Shown one piece after another: positions 42,735 through 53,472 of a stretch of DNA of 64,000 nucleotides. The notes beneath the pieces were generated by a model that worked only from the letters and a program-made list of their open reading frames with translations, made no database searches and was not told where the DNA came from. The first letter of the stretch is position 1; every line of letters starts with the position of its first letter. Location: the NCBI RefSeq assembly GCF_012641745.1, contig NZ_WEHZ01000010.1, positions 1 through 64,000 on the forward strand. The letters are read 5' to 3'. The translations under genes were made by a program, and so were the position numbers. This DNA is from Pseudoalteromonas peptidolytica (GTDB lineage Bacteria; Pseudomonadota; Gammaproteobacteria; Enterobacterales; Alteromonadaceae).

Positions 42735-43715
42735 TTAGTTAAACGGCATTTCAGCACAGAAGAAAGTAATATTTTTATCATCAGCAAGCTTATCGAGTGT
42801 CTCGATGAGAATGTCGTTATTAGCTAGGACGGATCCTAAGTGGGACAACTTTACTTCGTCTTTTTCTAGCTTTTCGGCCAGTACATTGCCAATAAATGCC
42901 ATTCTTTGCTGTGCACAGACACTGTTAGAAAGCCAGCTCCCACATAAAGATACAATGCCAATATTAGGTGCCTTTTTCATCAATACATGCTGTTCAATTG
43001 CAGGTAACCCAGCTAAACAACTCACTCGTCCACAAAAAACCAAATGATTGATCAATTGCTGTGTTTGCGTGCCGGTAAGGTCTAATGCACCTTGAACCTC
43101 TGCTTCACCAAAATGTTGCTGTAACCTCTCGGCTAAAGCAGACAGACTATCTTCTGTATAAACCAGATCTGCACCTAGTTGTTCCACCAGCTTTTTATGC
43201 TTTGCCTGTGTACAAGCAGCAACACCAACTCCGAGCTGCTTTGCAAACTGTACCGCTATTTGTCCAACTGGATGATGTGCCGCTTCAATAAGTATGGTAT
43301 CACCACGATTCAGCTGTAATTTGAATAGCGCGATTAATGCACACATAGCCGGCGCGATTGCCGCGGCTGCAAGTTTACCATCGACATTGGCTGGTAACAC
43401 AGTTAAGGCATGACTAGGGACGATTGCAAATTCGCTCATTGTGCCCTGCTCACGTATATCTCCATGCCAAAATACCCGAGTGCCGGGTTCAGGAAAGCCT
43501 GTTTTACAAGCTTTCTCAACAGTGCCTACCGCGTCAATACCAAACACACGATTTGGTGTGTCTTCACAAGGACAATTGGCGACTTTAGTATCGATAAAGC
43601 TTAAACCAACATGCTCAACTTTGATCAAAACTTGATCATCGTTCGCCTCGGGTAAATTAATCTCTCCCTGCTCGAAGGTAAGTCCATTTGTATGTTTGAA
43701 TCGGACTGCTTTCAT
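42735..43715 (-). CDS. Medium-chain (quinone oxidoreductase-like) dehydrogenase
   Basis: A 326-residue MDR-family protein. It has a GroES-like N-terminal domain and a Rossmann domain (about 120-260, IEAAHHPVGQIAVQFAKQLG). The structural zinc-binding loop of classic zinc alcohol dehydrogenases is absent. The AAHHPVGQ nucleotide-binding segment differs from the usual GAxxGVG, so cofactor preference is uncertain. It is divergent from the LysR gene at 43890, which probably regulates it. Confidence 0.85.
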   Translation of the reverse strand: MKAVRFKHTNGLTFEQGEINLPEANDDQVLIKVEHVGLSFIDTKVANCPCEDTPNRVFGIDAVGTVEKACKTGFPEPGTRVFWHGDIREQGTMSEFAIVPSHALTVLPANVDGKLAAAAIAPAMCALIALFKLQLNRGDTILIEAAHHPVGQIAVQFAKQLGVGVAACTQAKHKKLVEQLGADLVYTEDSLSALAERLQQHFGEAEVQGALDLTGTQTQQLINHLVFCGRVSCLAGLPAIEQHVLMKKAPNIGIVSLCGSWLSNSVCAQQRMAFIGNVLAEKLEKDEVKLSHLGSVLANNDILIETLDKLADDKNITFFCAEMPFN

Positions 43716-43889
43716 CTTGTGCCTTTACGTTATGCTTCAAAATAATGTAATACGCTTAGAAGCTATGCGTCTATTTTCATTAAACCATTGTTAGCTATTT
43801 GCCACAACTTTATTAGTGTAAATATGCCCCTCGCAATTCCAATTGTTTAGTGTCACAATGGCATCAGTATCAGTGAACTTTTTTGCACT

Positions 43890-44861
43890 ATGGATATTAG
43901 CAGCCGATTATTAATCTTTTTAGACGTTGTAGAACGCGGTTCATTTGCAAGCGCCGCACAACTTCGCAACATTGACCGTTCAGTCATTTCCAAGCAGATG
44001 ACCAAGCTTGAAGAAGAGCTTGGAGTAAGACTAATGAATAGAACAACACGTTCTTTTTCATTAACCTCAGCAGGATCTGAAATGGTAAAAAAAGCTGAAG
44101 AGCTGCGTTTACTGCTAAGTGATACACAGCGGATCGCGCAGAATTACCACACAGAGCCAAAGGGATTGCTCAAAATCGCCAGCTCAACAGTTGTCGGTAG
44201 ACGCTATGTACAGCCGGTTATTAATGATTTCCAAAAACGTTTTCCTCACGTTGAAGTCGAGCTCAGGCTAGAAGACAGGCTGGTTGACTTAGTCGGTGAA
44301 GGATTTGACTTAGCTTTTCGTGTCGGCGAGCCAAAAGACTCTTCTTTGATAGCACGGCGCATCGCACGTAATCGTTTTTTGATAGTAGCCAGCCCAACCT
44401 TTTTAAAAACACATGGCACACCGACGACACTTGAAGAATTAACTCAACTCCCAGCTGCAAGCTACGCCAGTGACGCATTACGTTTCACCAGCATTACTTA
44501 TTTGGATGAAAATAACCAAGAGCAACAAATGCCAATTAAGAGTATCTTCAGAACGAATGATGGTGATACTCTTTTAGAAAGCGTGTTATCCGGAACATGT
44601 TACATCGTCGCCCCCGCATTTTTAGTTGGCCAAGAGGTAGCCGACGGAAAACTGCAGCCACTGCTTACCGAGACAAAGCTCATTGATTTTGCAGCGATGT
44701 ACGCACTTTACCCTCATCGTGATCTCCCTGTAAGAACACGCCTATTCCTCGACGCATTTCGTGCTTATATAGGTGAAGAAATACCGATTTGGGAAAATGA
44801 AATACCAGGCTTTGAGCAGATGTATGGTTTTGTGCCGCCAAGACCAAAACTGACTTTTTAG
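43890..44861 (+). CDS. LysR-family transcriptional regulator
   Basis: A 323-residue regulator. The N-terminal winged helix-turn-helix is about residues 4-63 (IFLDVVERGSFASAAQLRNI, then RSVISKQMTKLEEELG). The C-terminal effector-binding domain is of the LysR substrate-binding type (about 90-295). It is divergent from the quinone-oxidoreductase-like gene, which it may control through the 174-base gap. Its stop directly abuts the stop of the converging GGDEF-EAL gene. Confidence 0.94.
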   Translation: MDISSRLLIFLDVVERGSFASAAQLRNIDRSVISKQMTKLEEELGVRLMNRTTRSFSLTSAGSEMVKKAEELRLLLSDTQRIAQNYHTEPKGLLKIASSTVVGRRYVQPVINDFQKRFPHVEVELRLEDRLVDLVGEGFDLAFRVGEPKDSSLIARRIARNRFLIVASPTFLKTHGTPTTLEELTQLPAASYASDALRFTSITYLDENNQEQQMPIKSIFRTNDGDTLLESVLSGTCYIVAPAFLVGQEVADGKLQPLLTETKLIDFAAMYALYPHRDLPVRTRLFLDAFRAYIGEEIPIWENEIPGFEQMYGFVPPRPKLTF

Positions 44862-46472
44862 CTATCGCCCATCTAGGCGCTTCATCGCTCCTTTGACCAT
44901 TAATCTTGAGTTCATCCATTTGATACACTCGCTCAATGATAGTGGCTCACAAATTTGAAAACCTTGGATGTAAGGGCAACCCAAGCGGGATAAGTACTGT
45001 AAACAGGCATCGCTCTCAACACCTTCGGCGACTATACTACAGTTAAGTTTACGGGCAAGAAACATACTGGTTTCTACAATCGCTTGATCTTTCTCACTCT
45101 CATGGCTGAGACTGACAAAAGAGCCATCAATCTTTATTTGTGAGATTGGCAACTCCTTGAGAATTGAAAAGGAGGAAAAACCAGTACCGAAGTCATCAAT
45201 ACTCACCGAAAATCCCATTTCAATTAAGGTTTCAATTAGGCTTCGTGCTTTTTCAACTTCCTGCATTACCGTACTTTCGGTCAATTCGAAAACAACATGC
45301 TTAGGATCAATTTGGTGCGTATCTAACAACATTGCTAGTGTGCTTATCAAATTTTGCTCCACAAAGTCTTGGCATGAAAGATTAATATGCACTTCTAAAC
45401 TTGAATGTACTTCCAGCAAAATTACTAAGTCCTGAAACACACGGTTAATAACAAACGCACTCAATTGCTTAATTAAGTTGTTCCGCTCAGCCAATGTAAT
45501 AAACTTATCAGGCATAATCACAGTGCCGTCAGCTTGCGGCCACCGCAGTAATGCCTCCACACCATAAATATCGCCGCTTTGTGTACACACAATCGGCTGA
45601 TAATAAAGCGTTAATTCCCCCCGTGCCAATGCCGTTTTTAGGTTTGTAAGTAATTGAAACTCAGCTTCAACTCCTTCGTGAAGTTCTTCGTCAAAAATAA
45701 CGATACTTTGGCGGCTGTGTTTTGCCGAATACATTGCTATATCAGCTTGTTTCAATAGATCAAAGACCCCTAGCTGTCGTTGTTTTGTCCATAAACTAGC
45801 ACCAGCACTATAGGTAACATCCAGTTCTAGGTCTTCTATTTCGATCCCCGATCTTAGTTCGCTTAGCAAAGCATTATTTTGTGAATAGATACAGTTAGCA
45901 TCACTGACATCCATAATGATAATAAACTCATCCCCACCCATCCTATATAATTGACTTCGCGGTAATAGTGCAGCGCGCATTTTATTCGCAAGTGCTACCA
46001 GTAATTTATCACCAAAAAAATGGCCCTTGGCATCGTTTATCTGCTTAAAATTATTGAGGTCGACTAGAATAACACTGAAATCAACTTGTCGTAATTTCCG
46101 TTCATTTATCGCATCGATACAGCGCTGCCGATTTTCAAGATCGGTTAAAAAATCATGCTCCGCGTTATATTTTGCTTGTTTTGCTATCTCGTCTAGCTCA
46201 CGCAAGCTCGTCAAGCTGAGGCAATTGACAACAAACACGAAAATTGACCCTAAGAATAAGATGAGGCTCAATCCTTGCTCAATAATGCTAATGCTCTCTA
46301 GGTGAGCATACATAAAATACGCAAAGCTTACGTAACCAAGCTCAAACAAGGCCATTAGGATCAACAAAACACGCCACCCCATGGACGAAGTCAAACGGCA
46401 GATCTTTATTGCTGGAGAAAACGCTAATCCCATAATAAAGCTACCAGCAATGACCAAAGTGAGTGCAATCAA
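44862..46472 (-). CDS. GGDEF-EAL cyclic-di-GMP enzyme with N-terminal membrane helices
   Basis: A 536-residue inner-membrane signalling protein. Hydrophobic helices cover about residues 4-20, 35-55 and 65-88. A GGDEF domain has the intact motif at 179-183. An EAL domain (about 270-530) has EAL at 306-308, the ELTES segment and the DDFGTGFSS loop. Both catalytic sites look complete, so it could make and degrade cyclic di-GMP. No canonical RxxD inhibitory site precedes GGDEF. The input signal is unknown. Confidence 0.93.
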   Translation of the reverse strand: MIALTLVIAGSFIMGLAFSPAIKICRLTSSMGWRVLLILMALFELGYVSFAYFMYAHLESISIIEQGLSLILFLGSIFVFVVNCLSLTSLRELDEIAKQAKYNAEHDFLTDLENRQRCIDAINERKLRQVDFSVILVDLNNFKQINDAKGHFFGDKLLVALANKMRAALLPRSQLYRMGGDEFIIIMDVSDANCIYSQNNALLSELRSGIEIEDLELDVTYSAGASLWTKQRQLGVFDLLKQADIAMYSAKHSRQSIVIFDEELHEGVEAEFQLLTNLKTALARGELTLYYQPIVCTQSGDIYGVEALLRWPQADGTVIMPDKFITLAERNNLIKQLSAFVINRVFQDLVILLEVHSSLEVHINLSCQDFVEQNLISTLAMLLDTHQIDPKHVVFELTESTVMQEVEKARSLIETLIEMGFSVSIDDFGTGFSSFSILKELPISQIKIDGSFVSLSHESEKDQAIVETSMFLARKLNCSIVAEGVESDACLQYLSRLGCPYIQGFQICEPLSLSECIKWMNSRLMVKGAMKRLDGR

Positions 46473-46573
46473 AGGATATATCGTGAAAGGAGTACAATGA
46501 TTACAGTATAGATAAGAATTTTGATCCTGCTCAAAACGGCATCAACGGAGGCAAAAGATAAGCAAAGGCAGGC

Positions 46574-46596
46574 ATGCGGGCCAGCTTAGCCCGCAT
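46574..46596 (-). terminator. Possible terminator hairpin after the YdcH-like gene
   Basis: ATGCGGGC (46574-46581) pairs with GCCCGCAT (46589-46596), twelve bases past the stop on the minus strand. No T-run follows, so the assignment is weak. Confidence 0.45.
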
Positions 46597-46608
46597 TGTT
46601 ATATATCG

Positions 46609-46851
46609 TCACTCAGCACTTTTAAGAATGCTATATAGTTGATCTTTTAACCATAGGCGCTTTTTTTTCAGCGACTCTAAATATTCATCACTTGAGTGTT
46701 CTACGCCATCCTCAATTCGGATCACTTCATTATCTACTTCGTGATAGTCTTTAAATAGCCTTGAGAAGTGTCCATCTGACAATTTAAGTTCGTGAATTCT
46801 ATCTTTAAACTCTGGTAGCTCTTTTGCTAAACTATGGCGTTCAATATTCAT
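46609..46851 (-). CDS. YdcH/DUF465 family protein
   Basis: An 80-residue helical protein matching DUF465: MNIERHSLAKELPEFKDRIH, then a KDYHEVDNEVIRIE segment and LESLKKKRLWLKDQLYSIL near the end. The start at 46851 gives the usual family N-terminus; the longer open frame to 46950 is not needed. Function is unknown. It stands alone upstream of the GGDEF-EAL gene on the same strand. Confidence 0.88.
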   Translation of the reverse strand: MNIERHSLAKELPEFKDRIHELKLSDGHFSRLFKDYHEVDNEVIRIEDGVEHSSDEYLESLKKKRLWLKDQLYSILKSAE

Positions 46852-47203
46852 CTTTTTAGTCCCATTAATCGTGGTGGTATAAAACGCATTCTCGTGTTTA
46901 GAAAACCCAATCAATGCGCCTTTAACAACAGTGTTCTTCAATAATCTCATGAAGTTACTGCTTGATTGGGTCTGTCTTCATAGTACGCTCCTGCCGCCAC
47001 TGAATATTGATCTAACGCAAGTCAAATACCTTTACATTGAAAGCAAACATCTAGCACTTTCCTATACTAGACTCACAAATAAATCGAGGACCTTTGACCA
47101 CATACAAAGGGTTTCTCGTAAAGTCGCTAGCCGCCCAGATGCAATTGTTGTAAAATGTCGGCGTTTCTAAGCAAATCTATCTAGCAACTTTTGAGGAAAA
47201 CCT
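46852..47203. other. Intergenic region upstream of purM
   Basis: No gene and no clear PurR-type operator was seen. The purM ribosome-binding site TTGAGGAAAA lies at the right end. Confidence 0.45.
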
Positions 47204-48256
47204 GTGAGCGAACAAAAACAGTCTCTTAGTTATAAAGACGCTGGCGTTGACATCGATGCGGGCAACGCATTGGTCGAAAGAATTAAAGGCGTAGTGAAGA
47301 AAACTCGCCGTCCAGAAGTCATGGGCGGTATTGGAGGTTTTGGTGCACTATGTGAACTCCCAACTGGGTATAAAGAGCCTGTTTTGGTTGCTGGCACTGA
47401 CGGTGTTGGTACTAAGCTACGCTTAGCTATCGATTTAAAAAAACATGATACGGTAGGCATCGACCTAGTTGCTATGTGTGTTAATGATCTTATTGTCCAA
47501 GGTGCTGAACCCCTATTCTTCTTGGATTACTATGCCACTGGCAAGTTAGACGTTGACGTTGCAGCAGACGTTGTATCTGGTATCGGTAAAGGCTGTGAGT
47601 TATCTGGTTGTGCACTTATCGGTGGTGAAACAGCAGAAATGCCTGGTATGTACGAAGGCGATGACTACGATATGGCTGGCTTTTGTACCGGTGTTGTAGA
47701 AAAGTCTAAAATTATTGATGGGACTAAAGTTGCGTCAGGCGATCAACTAATTGCGCTTGGTTCAAGTGGTCCCCATTCCAACGGTTACTCACTGATCCGC
47801 AAGGTACTAGAGGTTTCTGGCGCAGACACCAACGCAGAGTTCGAAGGTAAAACACTGGGTGAACATCTACTAGAGCCGACGCGCATTTACGTAAAGCAAA
47901 TCTTAGCATTGTTAAAAGAAGTCGATGTGCACGCGCTTTCGCATATCACAGGTGGTGGTTTTTGGGAAAATATCCCTCGCGTGCTACCTGAGTCGGCAAA
48001 GGCAGTGATCAAAGGGGATAGCTGGCAATGGCCCTCAATCTTCAATTGGTTACAAGAAAATGGCAACATCGCAACTCACGAAATGTACCGCACATTCAAC
48101 TGTGGTGTCGGTATGGTGCTAGTTGTTCCAGCTGACAAACTAGAACTGAGCCTTGAAATACTTAAAGCACAAGGTGAAAATGCTTGGCACATTGGCGAGA
48201 TCCAAAATGCACAAACAGGTGAAGAACAAGTTGAGATCTTAGGTGGTGCCGAGTAA
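47204..48256 (+). CDS. purM: Phosphoribosylformylglycinamidine cyclo-ligase
   Basis: A 350-residue enzyme of purine synthesis (FGAM to AIR with ATP). The sequence shows [42 protein letters not shown] and [13 protein letters not shown]. The start is GTG at 47204, with GAGGAAAA upstream. purN follows with a one-base overlap (TAATG). Confidence 0.97.
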   Translation: MSEQKQSLSYKDAGVDIDAGNALVERIKGVVKKTRRPEVMGGIGGFGALCELPTGYKEPVLVAGTDGVGTKLRLAIDLKKHDTVGIDLVAMCVNDLIVQGAEPLFFLDYYATGKLDVDVAADVVSGIGKGCELSGCALIGGETAEMPGMYEGDDYDMAGFCTGVVEKSKIIDGTKVASGDQLIALGSSGPHSNGYSLIRKVLEVSGADTNAEFEGKTLGEHLLEPTRIYVKQILALLKEVDVHALSHITGGGFWENIPRVLPESAKAVIKGDSWQWPSIFNWLQENGNIATHEMYRTFNCGVGMVLVVPADKLELSLEILKAQGENAWHIGEIQNAQTGEEQVEILGGAE

Positions 48257-48906
48257 TGGCACCAACTCGCCTGGTTGTATTAATTTCTGGTAGCGGGTCA
48301 AACTTACAAGCGATTATAGACGCTTGTAAGTCAGGCTATATAAACGGTGAAATTGCTGCCGTCGTCAGCAATAAAGCCAGTGCCTATGGTTTGATAAGAG
48401 CCCAACAAGCCGGCATAACAACCGAAGTATTAGACCATAAGCAATTTGCCTCACGCGAGGACTATGACGTTGCGCTTGGCCAATTAATTGAGCGCTTTAC
48501 ACCTGATTTGGTTGTATTAGCAGGATTTATGCGTATTCTAACTCCATATTTAGTGCAAAAATTTAAGGGAAAAATGTTGAACATTCACCCTTCTTTGTTG
48601 CCTAAGTATCAAGGGCTGAACACCCACCAAAGAGCTATCGATGCTAACGATGCGGAACATGGTGCTAGCGTTCACTTTGTCACAGAAGAGTTAGATGGCG
48701 GTCCTGTAGTCTGCCAAGCCAAGGTTGCAATTCTTCCCGGTGATACGGCAGAGTCACTAGCACAACGTGTTCATAAGCAAGAACATATTCTTTACCCTTT
48801 GGTGGTCAAATGGTTCAGCGAACAAAGACTAACCATGGAAGCAGAATATGCTGTTTTTGACAACAAAACCTTACCAGTTCAAGGTGCGCCGTACATCAAA
48901 GAATAA
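48256..48906 (+). CDS. purN: Phosphoribosylglycinamide formyltransferase
   Basis: A 216-residue folate-dependent transformylase for purine synthesis. Motifs are VLISGSGSNLQAII (8-21), the catalytic region LNIHPSLLPKYQGLNTHQRA and HFVTEELDGGPVV with the conserved Asp. Length is normal. It is co-translated with purM and overlaps the DUF3108 gene. Confidence 0.96.
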   Translation: MAPTRLVVLISGSGSNLQAIIDACKSGYINGEIAAVVSNKASAYGLIRAQQAGITTEVLDHKQFASREDYDVALGQLIERFTPDLVVLAGFMRILTPYLVQKFKGKMLNIHPSLLPKYQGLNTHQRAIDANDAEHGASVHFVTEELDGGPVVCQAKVAILPGDTAESLAQRVHKQEHILYPLVVKWFSEQRLTMEAEYAVFDNKTLPVQGAPYIKE

Positions 48907-49615
48907 AAAATGGAGCGCTGTGCTAATTGGTATTAGCGCTCTACTTTCCACCTCCACGATTGCCAATCCTCTAAAAGAATATCACGCAGAATACCAAGTT
49001 TCTCGCAAAGGGGAAGTACATGGCACAGCAACTCGGACACTCACCAAAGTAGCAGAGTCCACTTATGCAGTGCGATATAAAAGTGACATCGAATGGATGA
49101 TCTTTTCAGATGTGCGTATTGAGGAGTCATTATTTAAGCTATCAGATCATGTCATCATTCCACTTCACTATAGTATGAAGCGTGAAGGTACGGGACCTGA
49201 CAAAAGCTATAAAATTAAGTTCGATCATCAAAACCATGCCATTACCTCGAGCGAAGAAAAATATCCGTTAAAAGTAAAATGGCTCGAAAATCAACAAGAT
49301 TTGATTAGCTATCAAGTACAATTGAGGGAAGATTTAAAGTCTGGCAAAACCAAATTTAGCTATCCAATTATTGACAAAAAAGGCAGTCAACGTAGCTATG
49401 ACTTTGAAATTGCAGGCGAAGAGACAATAACCCTCCCGTTTGGAAATGTAAAAACAATAAAAGTTAAGCGCATTTATGACGACAGTGACCGTCAAGCCAT
49501 AGCATGGTTTGCTCCCGATCATGATCACATGCTTGTGAAAATGTATAAAGGAAAGGATGGGATGGAACAATTTCAAATAGAGCTGAAAACCTTAGAGGCA
49601 AAATCAGATAGCTAG
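48848..49615 (+). CDS. DUF3108 exported protein
   Basis: A protein of up to 255 residues with a signal peptide (KKWSAVLIGISALLSTSTIA, before NPLKEYHAEYQV) and a beta-rich DUF3108 domain (about 43-250). The start is uncertain: ATG at 48848 leaves a long leader, and GTG at 48884 gives a better signal peptide. The overlap with purN is up to 59 bases. purM-purN-DUF3108 is a common order in gammaproteobacteria. Function is unknown. Confidence 0.8.
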   Translation: MLFLTTKPYQFKVRRTSKNKKWSAVLIGISALLSTSTIANPLKEYHAEYQVSRKGEVHGTATRTLTKVAESTYAVRYKSDIEWMIFSDVRIEESLFKLSDHVIIPLHYSMKREGTGPDKSYKIKFDHQNHAITSSEEKYPLKVKWLENQQDLISYQVQLREDLKSGKTKFSYPIIDKKGSQRSYDFEIAGEETITLPFGNVKTIKVKRIYDDSDRQAIAWFAPDHDHMLVKMYKGKDGMEQFQIELKTLEAKSDS

Positions 49616-49795
49616 ATAACCTGAGGTGTAGATAAGCAATGAGCTAACACATTGTTTCTAGATTCACATTAAGTGGCAGCCTACGTATCAATAGTTAGGT
49701 GCAGTTAGCGCTTAGTCTAGCTACTGATGCGAAAAATTATTCGGTTTGACCCTTGCCAGATGCCCAGTAGGCTGATGGCAAGGAACTAATGCAAC

Positions 49796-50560
49796 TTATA
49801 CCTTTTCACCGAGCTTAAATAGTGCAAACTCACCTGGCTGTAGTTTTTGCCATTGTTCATCGTTTGTTAGCGGTCGAGTCGCTATTACCGTTACCACATC
49901 GTCTGGAGTTGTTTCCTTTTGAAAGTCAACAACCATGTCAGCGTCAATAAGGGTTGCTTTGCCAAATGGTGCTCTACGCGTTATCCAATGTAAGTTATTG
50001 GTGCAATATGCTAAGACATAAATACCATCGGTGATCAGCATATTAAACACTCCTTTCTCCCTAAGTGTGTGCCCAAGTTTGGCTATGTACCTAAACACTG
50101 ACACCATATTTGAGGGCCTGTTAGGATACTTTTCTCTCACCTTGTCTAAAATCCAACAAAAGGCCAACTCACTATCGGTATTGCCCACTGGGCGATAAAA
50201 GTCTGTTTTTAAGTCTTTGTAATCAGACAGTTGACCATTGTGCGCATAAGTAATTTCTCTGCCCCACAATTCCCGCGTAAATGGGTGAGTATTTTCTAAA
50301 CAGGTTCGGCCGCGATTACCTTGCCTAATATGACTGATCACTGATACGCTTTTAATCGGGTAGGCTTTTACCAATTTAGCGATTTCCGACTGGCAGCTCG
50401 GCTCAGGATCTTTAAATGTCCGACACCCTTTACCTTCATAAAAGGTAATACCCCAACCATCTTTATGTGGCCCAGTATTACCGCCTCGCTCTAATAAACC
50501 AGAAAAGCTAAAACAAATGTCCGTCGGTACATTTGCCGACATTCCTAAAAGCTCACACAT
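49796..50560 (-). CDS. YafJ-like class II glutamine amidotransferase
   Basis: A 254-residue glutamine amidotransferase-family protein. It begins MCELLGMSANVPTDICFSFS with the catalytic nucleophile C2. Other active-site segments are HKDGWGITFYEG, SHIRQGNRG, THPFTRELWGREITYAHNGQ and GNTDSE. The acceptor is unknown; YafJ proteins have no attached synthase domain. It is transcribed alone. A stem CCTTGCCA/TGGCAAGG (49751-49784) lies downstream. Confidence 0.88.
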   Translation of the reverse strand: MCELLGMSANVPTDICFSFSGLLERGGNTGPHKDGWGITFYEGKGCRTFKDPEPSCQSEIAKLVKAYPIKSVSVISHIRQGNRGRTCLENTHPFTRELWGREITYAHNGQLSDYKDLKTDFYRPVGNTDSELAFCWILDKVREKYPNRPSNMVSVFRYIAKLGHTLREKGVFNMLITDGIYVLAYCTNNLHWITRRAPFGKATLIDADMVVDFQKETTPDDVVTVIATRPLTNDEQWQKLQPGEFALFKLGEKV

Positions 50561-51129
50561 AAACTACATAACCACACATATCAATTACACGATTTCACTT
50601 AATCACTCTATAGTTTAGGCAAAGAATCAACTTGCCTATTGTCGCTTTATTTATCAGCCTAACTGGAAAGCTTCAAGAGTATTGCCATTCTCGTATTACC
50701 CTAGGTATTGACCCTTGGCTCTTTGTGCTAACAGTATATTATTAAAGTAAATTAAACAGTTAGCAATGAATTAGACTATCAAAAGCGTATGACTTATCGT
50801 CAGCATAAGTTAAACATAGAAGTAACAGCAAAACCTGTGTTGTTTTATCATTTTGCGTATTATACACACTATTGTTCAGGATTTTATTGAAGCTGTAAAC
50901 TTACCCTTTGCATGAAGATAAAATATTGCGGTAGACCGCTCAGAATTTGCAATTTAAAACGGCTAAATTACGTATATCCGAGTAGAGCTTAGCCAGTTAC
51001 AAGAGTGATTGCCTGAGAACAACATGTAGGAAGTGGAGATGCCCTAACACAAATTTAACAAGCAACTTTAGGTATCAGTTTAAACATATTTGCAGCCTCA
51101 AGCTGATACCCAAAATCAGACTGGCCGTT
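50561..51129. other. Intergenic region with an inverted repeat
   Basis: 569 bases with no recognised gene. An inverted repeat GGTATCAG (51071-51078) with CTGATACC (51103-51110) lies near the end of the 51130 gene. Nothing else is identified. Confidence 0.45.
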
Positions 51130-51414
51130 TTATATAACGACGCTATGCCATTGAAACGCCAGACTCAGCCCTGCAAGTGAAAATGCAACTAAGAAATTAA
51201 TGACTTCTTTTGAACTAATAGAACGTGATTCATTGGCAAAATGCTTAGTATGTAAGCGCATACCTAACGGTTGCAGCTCAGTATCACGCTTTGGCAAAGC
51301 AATAAGCCCTGCGAGTAGTAACACCACACACAACGTGTAATGGCCTTGCGTGATAAAAAAGAAAGAAAGTGAAAATGCGGTGATCGAAAAGATCCAAGAG
51401 ATAAACTTAAACAT
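51130..51414 (-). CDS. Small two-helix membrane protein, unknown function
   Basis: A 94-residue protein. One hydrophobic stretch covers about residues 4-40 (MFKFISWIFSITAFSLSFFF, then CVVLLLAGLIAL), and a C-terminal helix covers about 72-90 (VINFLVAFSLAGLSLAFQ). A polar stretch lies between them. The start at 51414 is chosen over longer upstream frames because GGAGCTGCT precedes it. No family is recognised. Confidence 0.6.
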   Translation of the reverse strand: MFKFISWIFSITAFSLSFFFITQGHYTLCVVLLLAGLIALPKRDTELQPLGMRLHTKHFANESRSISSKEVINFLVAFSLAGLSLAFQWHSVVI

Positions 51415-51773
51415 AGCAGCTCCGTTTGCTATTGGTGGTATTTGCGGTGTAAATCTTGAGTTTCTTTTCCAGAACTCCCAAGAATCAGTTGAAAATTGTA
51501 GAGTTATTAGTTTAAAAAAACAAGTATACCAAAGTATTAGCCTATATTTTCGAACAATATTCATAAAACAACCAACGATACACTTCGAAGCAAGAAAAAT
51601 AATAAAGTACTGTTATATAAGGAATAGTTTTAAAAAAATCAGCGCTTTAAATTTAGCGAGTATAGGTACTAGATTACTACTTTTTACGTTATTTCTGTTA
51701 GAGATGTGAGAGATTGCCCTATCACTATACCGTTGTATTTAACCCTAGCTGGGCGGCGCAGCGCTTTAAGATT

Positions 51774-51791
51774 GCGGGAGGTATCTCCCGC
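51774..51791 (-). terminator. Hairpin after the aldehyde dehydrogenase gene
   Basis: GCGGGAG (51774-51780) pairs with CTCCCGC (51785-51791) over GTAT, just past the stop. The following T-run is short. The region from 51415 to here contains no recognised gene. Confidence 0.6.
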
Positions 51792-51796
51792 TATGG

Positions 51797-53317
51797 CTAA
51801 AAGAAACCCAGTGGACTGGTGCTATAGCTCACCAGTAGGTTTTTGGTTTGTTGATAATGATCTAAGGCCTTTTTGTGCGTTTCGCGGCCAATACCCGACT
51901 TTTTGTAGCCACCAAATGCTGCGTGCGCTGGATACATATGATAGCAATTAGTCCAAACGCGGCCTGCTTCAATTTGACGACCAAAGTGATATGCTCGATT
52001 CATATCTCGCGTCCAGACGCCTGCACCCAAACCAAACTCTGAACTATTCGCTAATTTTAATGCCTCAGCCTCATCTTTAAAGGTACATAAAGAAATTACT
52101 GGGCCAAAGATTTCCTCTTGGAATACACGCATCTGGTTGTTGCCTTTTAACAGGGTTGGCTGGATATAAAAACCTTGATGATAACCTTCACCAAGCTTTT
52201 CTACTTCGCCGCCTATTAAAACTTCAGCCCCTTCTTTTTTACCTATATCTATATAGCTAAGAATTTTATCAAACTGTGCTTGTGAAGCCTGCGCACCAAC
52301 CATAGTTTCGGTGTCGAGTGGATTACCGCGCTTGATGGCTTTGGTTCGCTCAATCACTTTTGCGATAAAATCATCATATATGTCTTCTTGTACGAGTAAT
52401 CGAGAAGGACAGGTACAGACTTCACCTTGGTTGAAATAAGCCAGTACCGCCCCTTCAATACATTTACTTAAGTAGTCATCATCCGCTTGCATCACATCAC
52501 TAAAGTAAATATTGGGAGATTTACCGCCTAACTCGACGGTTGAAGGAATAATATTCTCCGCCGCGCATTTCAAAATATGTGAACCAACGGGAGTTGAGCC
52601 TGTAAATGCTATCTTTGCGATACGCTGGCTAGTAGCAAGTGCTTCACCGGCTTCTCGACCAAAGCCATTAACGATATTAACGACACCATTTGGTAGCAAG
52701 TCGGCTATCAGCTCCATTAATAACAAAATAGAGACCGGCGTTTGTTCTGCGGGCTTGAGCACCACGCAATTGCCTGCAGCAAGCGCCGGGGCAAGTTTCC
52801 AAGCAGCCATAAGCAATGGAAAGTTCCAAGGGATGATCTGCCCCACGACCCCTAGAGGCTCGTGAAAATGATACGCGACGGTTGACTCATCAATTTCACC
52901 TATTGTCCCCTCTTGCGCGCGTATACACCCTGCAAAATATCGGAAATGATCCGCCGCTAAAGGCACATCTGCCGCCAATGTCTCGCGCACAGCCTTTCCG
53001 TTATCCCACGTTTCTGCAACAGCTAAATATTCAAGATTTTTTTCAATCCGATCGGCAATTTTAAGTAAAATATTACTGCGTTCAGTAACGGATGTTTTAC
53101 CCCAAGACGCTTTAGCTGCGTGCGCAGCATCTAGTGCAAGTTCAATATCAGCTTCGCTTGAGCGTGGAACTTGACAAAAAACTTCACCGTTTACTGGGCT
53201 TATATTATCAAAGTAATCCCCCTCAACAGGTGGTCTCCACTCGCCACCAATAAAGTTGTTGTATTGTGTTTTAAAGCTGACGACAGCACCCTCAGTATTT
53301 GGATTTGCGTATATCAT
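51797..53317 (-). CDS. Aldehyde dehydrogenase (ExaC/AldB-like)
   Basis: A 506-residue NAD(P)-dependent aldehyde dehydrogenase. Motifs are [20 protein letters not shown], the nucleotide-binding FTGSTPVG, the catalytic Glu in VELGGKSP and the catalytic Cys in [11 protein letters not shown]. It resembles ExaC/AldB acetaldehyde dehydrogenases, so ethanol, acetaldehyde or acetoin use is plausible. It is divergent from the AraC-type gene at 53473, the usual partner of such enzymes. GAGGT precedes the start. Confidence 0.93.
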   Translation of the reverse strand: MIYANPNTEGAVVSFKTQYNNFIGGEWRPPVEGDYFDNISPVNGEVFCQVPRSSEADIELALDAAHAAKASWGKTSVTERSNILLKIADRIEKNLEYLAVAETWDNGKAVRETLAADVPLAADHFRYFAGCIRAQEGTIGEIDESTVAYHFHEPLGVVGQIIPWNFPLLMAAWKLAPALAAGNCVVLKPAEQTPVSILLLMELIADLLPNGVVNIVNGFGREAGEALATSQRIAKIAFTGSTPVGSHILKCAAENIIPSTVELGGKSPNIYFSDVMQADDDYLSKCIEGAVLAYFNQGEVCTCPSRLLVQEDIYDDFIAKVIERTKAIKRGNPLDTETMVGAQASQAQFDKILSYIDIGKKEGAEVLIGGEVEKLGEGYHQGFYIQPTLLKGNNQMRVFQEEIFGPVISLCTFKDEAEALKLANSSEFGLGAGVWTRDMNRAYHFGRQIEAGRVWTNCYHMYPAHAAFGGYKKSGIGRETHKKALDHYQQTKNLLVSYSTSPLGFF

Positions 53318-53472
53318 TTTGACCTCTGCAACTTGTGTTATTTATCCTGGATCTTACTGTTCCAGATTTGTTTTTCTGTTTGACATTAGCCAAATTCAGC
53401 TTTAAAAACTTAACAAGGCGTCTTGGAATATACACACACAGTCCAAAAAGTATCGGATAAGGAGAATATTGC

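Noticed and set aside
42657..42827. 56-codon + strand frame beginning MSENVSNIVEVQGW
   Set aside because: No ribosome-binding site, and its second half is antisense to the end of the oxidoreductase gene.
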